Shown here in pieces: positions 58,144 through 64,000 of a DNA stretch of 64,000 bases. The position numbers were made by a program, and so were the translations under genes. This stretch comes from Cinnamomum chago. Its lineage: Eukaryota; Streptophyta; Magnoliopsida; Laurales; Lauraceae. How positions within the stretch are numbered: position 1 is the first letter of the stretch; every line of letters begins with the position of its first letter. The stretch is from NCBI GenBank assembly GCA_038049695.1, contig CP142456.1, positions 66,553,922 through 66,617,921 on the forward strand. Reading direction: 5' to 3'. The notes beneath the pieces are model-generated. The model was not told the DNA's origin, ran no database searches, and was given only the letters and a program-made list of their open reading frames with translations.

Positions 58144-58676
58144 ATATGAACATGCAACACCATCTTCAATAGAGTTCTACTCCAAATTGCTAAAGTCAGA
58201 GTTTCAATTTTTGATCCTTCCTACCTGTTTTTATTTTTGTTCCTTCCTAATCCTAATTGCATTATGTATTTTGTTTCTTATATGGTTTCTTTTATCTCTG
58301 TGTTTTTAATTTTGTTCCTTCTGCCCCTTCAATTCATTAATTATATATATATATAGCTCTTTAATAGATCCACCAATTACATTATAAACTAGCTCGGGGC
58401 CAAAATCAATGATATGTTAAAATTTAGGAGTTTATAAATATAATTAATGAAAAATAAATATAAGAATTATGTTATAAAGAATAAATGAATGGAGTTAAAT
58501 TCCGGTGGATTATAAAATCCACGTGGTATCAACCAGATGGACTTTGTGTTGGCCCATTCTCATCTCCAAACCCACCTGACTTGGGTCATTCCTAGGTATC
58601 ACAATGGGTCGGGCTAAACCTGTACCATTACCCTACTTGTGTAGAGGTTTCAATTGGTTCTGGTCAGATTTGTGTT
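58144..58676. other. Upstream region of the OPT gene
   Basis: Contains a short (TA)n run near 58342 and no gene. Promoter motifs other than TATA were not identified. Confidence 0.4.
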
Positions 58677-59547
58677 TATACATTTCTACCTGAGTGGGGT
58701 TTGCGGCGTGTAGCTTTTACCTGTTTGCCCCTTTTCATGTTACTTAAAATAAAATACTATTAACAAAAAAATCGAGAATGAAATTTTCTATGAAAAAAAT
58801 TTACTCTTATTTGCATGGACATGCGGTGGTTAATAGGTGGAGTATTGGACCTCTGACCCCTCACGTTTCTTCCACATGATATCCACCCAAAAAACCCATG
58901 GGCCCCACTTTTTTTTTTTTTTAAATGTAAGCCATTCATTAAGAGTGGATATGGTAAAATTTCTCTCTACTTCAAAATGTTTCTCTAAAGTCTAAAGCCT
59001 TTATTTTTAGGAGATGATGGAGAGAAGGCCCCACTTGAAAAGGCAAAGCTCTCTCACTATTTTTTAAGTGATTTTTGGCCCAAAGGGCTGGAAACCTGCA
59101 TTATAAAAAAAAAAACTCCTCTAATTATAAGAGAGGACTAGCAAAACACGCCCATGCTAAACCCGGGCACAAAATAAAATTATATTCGATTTGGGACTAT
59201 TTTTTAAACTACTATTATGAGATTAACAGAAATCCAAAATAAATCAATGCACCATCTATCATGTTCAGAATTTGAAAGGAGAATGTATACATAGTAAAAC
59301 TACACAATCTGCAAATCAATTTTGGATTTATTAAATTTCATGCATTTTGATTTTGTTTGATATAAAAATCAATAAAAAAAGAGAAATATTAATCCTTTAA
59401 ACTCTACAAAGAGATAAAAATCATAAATGTCGATTGTTTGATAAGATTTCAAGTGCATAAGAGTCAGAGTTATTGAGAGAGAAAAGATAGGGACTTAGGA
59501 TAAAATAATGAAAATTTTGTAAATATAAGAGTAAAACTGTCATTTTT
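58677..59547 (+). repeat. Repeat B, first copy
   Basis: About 870 bases repeated at 60156-61124. It lacks about 95 bases (after AGAGTGGATATGG) that are present in the second copy. Contains a SINE-type tail (59080-59115) and a Helitron 3' end on the minus strand at 59138 (CTAG after hairpin GCCCGGGTTTAGCATGGGC). Confidence 0.9.
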
Positions 59548-60158
59548 AATTTTAGGAAGATTTGAACTCTTTTGCATCTCATTCAAGTTATCAGTGATTC
59601 CGGAAAAAAAAAAGGTTACCAGTGTTAATTTCAACTAACAAGATAGTAGTCTGGTTTGATCCATAATTTCATACTAAAAGTTCCGTTCCAATCTCTCTTT
59701 CCAAGATAGGAATGTAATAGTGCCTATCCTTAAAGTCTTTCTAAACATGTCTCTTAGTGAAAATCTCCCATGTCTTTTAAGTATATCCAATAAAATTCTT
59801 TCCTAATTAATCGCTATTACATTATAAACGGTTTCCAAATTTTTAATGACACCATCTAACCAAGTCCATTTGTGGCCATAAGAGGCTTCGATGATCCGGA
59901 TTCTAATCTAGACTAGACACTTTTTATCCTTTAACTTTGTACCTTTCTTCTAATCTAGAAAGGGATCAAATATAAGACTATACTACTTCTCTGTGTGCTA
60001 AAGTATTTAATAAATGTTCATGACCCCTTCTTCCATCTCTGCTAACTATCTTCCCTTTTTTATTAGTCCTAATTTAGTATCATATATAATTTTCTTCATA
60101 TCTAAGAATGGAATATATAAGAGATATTTATTTTATATAAAGTATGGCTTTTCTGTAT
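59547..60158 (+). repeat. Repeat A', filler between B copies
   Basis: Near-identical to 55744-56349, same orientation. Its left junction is GTCATTTTT|AATTTTAGG and its right junction TTTTCTGTA|TACATTTC, with only a few shared bases at each joint. Confidence 0.9.
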
Positions 60159-61124
60159 ACATTTCTACCTGAGTGGGGTTTGCGGCATGTAGCTTTTACC
60201 TGTTTGCCCCTTTTCATGTTACTTAAAATAAAATACTATTAACAAAAAAATCGAGAATGAAATTTTCTATGAAAAAAATTTACGCTTATTTGCATGGACA
60301 TGCGGTGGTTAATAGGTGGAGTATTGGACCCCTCACGTTTCTTCCACATGATATCCACCCAAAAACACATGGGCCCCACTTTTTTTTTTTTTTTTTTTTT
60401 TAATGTAAGCCATTCATTAAGAGTGGATATGGATTGTCCCGCCTATACGATGAGTAAGCCTTGGAGATGATCACGTTCGTTATATGGATAAGATTAAAGT
60501 AATAGGGAAATTTCATGAATCCCTAAAATTTCTCTCTACTTCAAAATGTTTCTCTAAAGTCTAAAGCCTTTATTTTTTAGGAGATGATGGAGAGAAGGCC
60601 CCACTTGAAAGGCAAAGCTCTCTCACTGTTTTTTAAGTGATTTTTTGCCCAAAGGGCTGGGAACCTGCGTTATAAAAAAAAAAAAAAAATTCCTCTAATT
60701 ATAAGAGAGGACTAGTAAAACACGCCCACGCTAAACCCGGGCACAAAATAAAATTATATTCGATTTGGGACTATTTTTTAAACTACTAATTTATGAGATT
60801 AACAGAAATCCAAAATAAATCAATGCACCATCTATCATGTTCAGAATTTGAAAGGAGAATGTATACATAGTAAAACTACACAATCTGCAAATCAATTTTG
60901 GATTTATTAAATTTCATGCATTTTGATTTTGTTTGATATAAAAATCAATAAAAAAGAGAAATATTAATTCTTTAAACTCTACAAAGAGATAAAAATCATA
61001 AACGTCGATTGTTTGATAAGATTTCAAGTGCATAAGAGTCGAAGAGTTATTGAGAGAGAAAAGATAGGGACTTGGGATAAAATAATGAAAATTTTGTAAA
61101 TGTAAGAGCAAAACTGTCATTTTT
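60156..61124 (+). repeat. Repeat B', second copy
   Basis: Longer version of B with a 95-base segment absent from the first copy, a longer poly-T (60380-60402), the same SINE-type tail, and a Helitron 3' end on the minus strand at 60712. Confidence 0.9.
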
Positions 61125-62654
61125 ATAAAAGCTTAACACAAACCTTTCAGTGGTTTCCTGATCTCATTAAGACCGCTGATTTTGAGGATATGGAAGGTAA
61201 TAAAATAAAAGGGCATGGGAGGGGGTATATACAAATATTAAAACCACAAGGTTGTAATTATAAATTCCATAAACCTTAGGGGATAAGTAAATACAAATAC
61301 TGAAACCACAAGGGTCTGTATTTAAAAATTCTATAAACCTCAGGGGATAATTAAAAAAAATATTTGCATTTTTAATATAAAACCAACCACAAATGGAAAT
61401 GGAGCAGAGACATATCTCCACCGTGGGGTCAAGTGTCTCCTATGGAAGTTATAGGGCACGGGTCGTTAAATATTCTAGATTCTAAAATGTCAAATAATCT
61501 TTGATCATAGACTTTCAGAAAATTCAATGATACATATTCTGATAACAATTTGATCAATTTCAAAATTATCCAAACCAAGTAGGATAAACAAAATTCACAT
61601 CATAAAATAAGTGCCACTGTGAAATTGATCGAGTTTTTTTAGGAAAGTTGGCAATTTGTCCATTATCACTAAAACATATCTATCTAATTTTGATTTTTAA
61701 CCATGTGTTTATCACACTGATGTTTTTCTTATATAAAACAAGTTTAGATCAAGTACCATGTTTACATCAATAAACATGTCTTGATTTTTTAATCAATAGA
61801 ATTAAAATAGTTAAACTAATAACTATTTACCAATCTCTGCCTTGTCAGGATGGTTGGAACCTATGGTTTAGACCATTAGGTCATGGGTTAGAGATATGGC
61901 ACCAAAATAATAGTAATAATAATAATAACTATTTCTCTAATCACTAATCTCTAATCCCAAAGTACTAATCCTAATTTATGATGCCTAATCTATAATCTCC
62001 TTTCTTTAATCCCTAATCTCTAGCCCCCTAATCCCAGATCCCTAACCCGATTTCCTTAATACAAAACCCTGACAATAAAACCCAAACCCACATTAACCTA
62101 ATTCCTATTTGGGTTCAAGACAAGCTCAATCTGAGATTGGCTAGCCTCTTCTTATCATGCAGAAGTAAAGAGAGGCATTTGGTTTCCCGCCCATAGCTAG
62201 TCCAAGGACCATTTTGGACTCAGATTGTCACCCATGGGCTGGATCCAGCCTTTTACATCAATAAACATGTCTTTATTTTTTATCAAGAGAATTAGAATAG
62301 CTAAACTAATAACTATTTCTCTAATCACTAATCTCTAATCCAAAGTGAAAGAAAAATTGAAGAGAGGTTTTTGTAGTTGTGTTACAATATAGGAAACCTA
62401 GTAGAGAAAGATCTATATAGGACTCTTTAGATTTGTTAAAATCAATTTAAATTTGAAACTTCTCTCTAAATTGGATTCTTTAGATTAGTTAAAATTTATT
62501 TTAGTTTGGAGGCCAATCTCTCAATCAATTGCAAAATTGGAAGTCAATTTCTCAATCAATTGTGAAATCGGACTCCAATTTCAAAATCAAAGTATCAATT
62601 GCGAAATCGGACTCCAATTTCAAAATTGAATCCTACACCAATAATATATAATAG

Positions 62655-63407
62655 CTAGCAAAATGCCCTCGTGCTAAGCACGGGCATTAGAGGTCATCCA
62701 AAAAATATCATTTAATTTTATGAAATAAATAAAAATTTTAATTTTGAATTCATTTGTTTATATTTTATAAAATCTAAAATATAAGTATTTCTCACACATA
62801 ACAAATTTCTAGGCTTTCTTAAAAATCACACAATTGAAAATCTAAATTAATAATAAATACAAAAAATTAAAGATTTAAGTAGAAACATGAAATACGAAAT
62901 ATTGAGATGGAAAAAATTATAAGAAATTTAAAATATGAGATCTTTCAATTAAAGGCAAGTTTGGTAGTTAGTTGGTTGGGTTCAAGGTAGGTATAGAGGT
63001 TTTTAGATTTTGACTCGAACAGAGTTCAAGACCAGCTCAGATTTTGGTTTGTTTAACTTGCCTTCCCATTGATAAAATTATTACTACTTACTTTTTTCTA
63101 AAACTCATATCATGTAAATAAAGAAAGAAAGAAAAAAAAAAAAAAAAAGACCAAACAAAGAGATATAGAGAGGTGTTCCTAAGTGTGGGGGTGGGGGCAG
63201 GGGCGGGGGTATTTCAATGCCATTAAAAATGGAAGAGTCGTATGGAAAGAGTGAGAGGTGGGGAGTGAGTAATGAATGACATTTTATTGAATTGAATTAG
63301 ATTAAATAATATTAAAAGAGAATTCAAAATTGTGGAGGATAGTCAAAATCAATTAGAGCTGATTAATATTTCAATTTGAAATCAGTCTCTTTCGTATATA
63401 TAAAGGA
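62655..63407 (-). mobile_element. Non-autonomous Helitron, minus strand, second copy
   Basis: Same ends as 1428-2179. It was duplicated with the larger repeat, so it does not represent a separate insertion. Confidence 0.5.
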
Positions 63408-63866
63408 GGACCTAGACGTAGCCTTGCATTCTATTTAGATGGGGCTTACTTTAACCATTCCATTCACGGACCAACAATGCAATGACTATAGTAGTCTAAA
63501 GGCGTTTTCCCCGTCTCCAATCATCTTATTGTCAATTAGTAGAAAAAAGAAACCCATTAAACCAAAAAAGAAATAGTGAAAAATGAGAATAACAAAAATC
63601 TTAGACAATAGAAAATACACTTTGCTTTGCTTTTGAGATCCATCTTCCATCCACCACTTTCAGTTGAAGAAAAAATAAAATTAAAGTGGTAAAAGCACAA
63701 AATACCCCATAAAGATGAAAAGATAAGAGATTAAGAAAAATAGCAAAAATCCCCTAACTTTATCACGCCCACAAACAAATTTTGAAAGAAATACACTATT
63801 TTTTTTTACTGTAAAGAAATTAATAGATGAGATCTAATGACATGGAAAAGAAAAAAAAAGAGTGTG

Positions 63867-63875
63867 TGTGTGTGG

Positions 63876-63909
<34 letters not shown>
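63867..63909 (+). repeat. (GT)n and long poly-G tract
   Basis: GTGTGTGTGTGTGG followed by about 33 G. The left copy has about 18 G and no (GT)n. Prone to sequencing and assembly error. Confidence 0.8.
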
Positions 63910-63910
<1 letters not shown>

Positions 63911-64000
63911 GGAATCTATGCTTAATGTGTCTCTCTTGTAGAGAAGGAAGGATACATAAAACATGAGTTAATTAGAACTCCAGTAGGCTTCCTCAAAATA

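Larger units (their letters stand above)
61184..64000 (+). repeat. Right copy of the direct repeat at 1-2730
   Basis: Starts GAGGATATGGAAGG and continues to the window end in step with 1-2730. Contains the partner SINE fragment, TAATCCC tract, Helitron (62655-63407) and poly-G. About 40 extra bases lie at 62585-62625, an extra palindromic CAATTGCGAAATCGG unit. Confidence 0.9.

Overview
This is nuclear DNA of a flowering plant. The evidence is GT-AG introns, two intact 11-kb Ty3/Gypsy elements with plant-type primer sites, Helitron, hAT, CACTA and SINE remains, and host genes of plant type (an oligopeptide transporter, a plant OB-fold protein and a plant PP2C relic). Base composition is AT-rich except inside the Gypsy elements. 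I cannot name the species; nothing bacterial, no CRISPR and no rRNA or complete tRNA gene was seen.

Layout. 1-2730 is the left copy of a repeat whose second copy (61184-64000) lies in direct orientation at the far end of the window. 2731-8035 is repeat-derived: a Helitron 3' end, a probable 2.6-kb solo LTR with an array of XhoI-like palindromes, and decayed minisatellites. 8036-32760 holds one old host gene, a PP2C-type protein phosphatase on the minus strand. It is now a pseudogene, split by two Tat-lineage Gypsy elements: one on the plus strand (9258-20257, LTRs about 0.9% different) and one on the minus strand (20664-32092, LTRs about 3% different, perfect 5-bp target duplication). Each carries gag-pol with a second (archaeal-type) RNase H, a tandem-repeat block after the integrase region, and an extra spliced gene on the opposite strand before the 3' LTR.

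33-47.9 kb is mostly non-coding: a Copia integrase scrap, three short tandem repeats, a CACTA terminus, the first exon of an OB-fold nucleic-acid-binding gene (minus) with telo-box and site II promoter motifs, a SINE, two hAT-type MITEs with 8-bp target duplications, and two short non-autonomous Helitrons.

47963-58037 is an apparently intact oligopeptide transporter (OPT) gene on the minus strand. Six downstream exons join in phase. A 43-base first exon about 5.9 kb upstream, behind a well-placed TATA box, completes a 738-residue reading frame. The long first intron is filled with mobile-element sequence. 58.6-61.1 kb is a tandem duplication (B, B') with a 0.6-kb filler (A') copied from inside the OPT first intron.

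The only gene that looks functional over its whole length is the transporter. I see no pathway cluster. The main interest is structural: insertion of two related elements into one pseudogene, the reverse-strand genes in those elements, and the duplication architecture at the right side.
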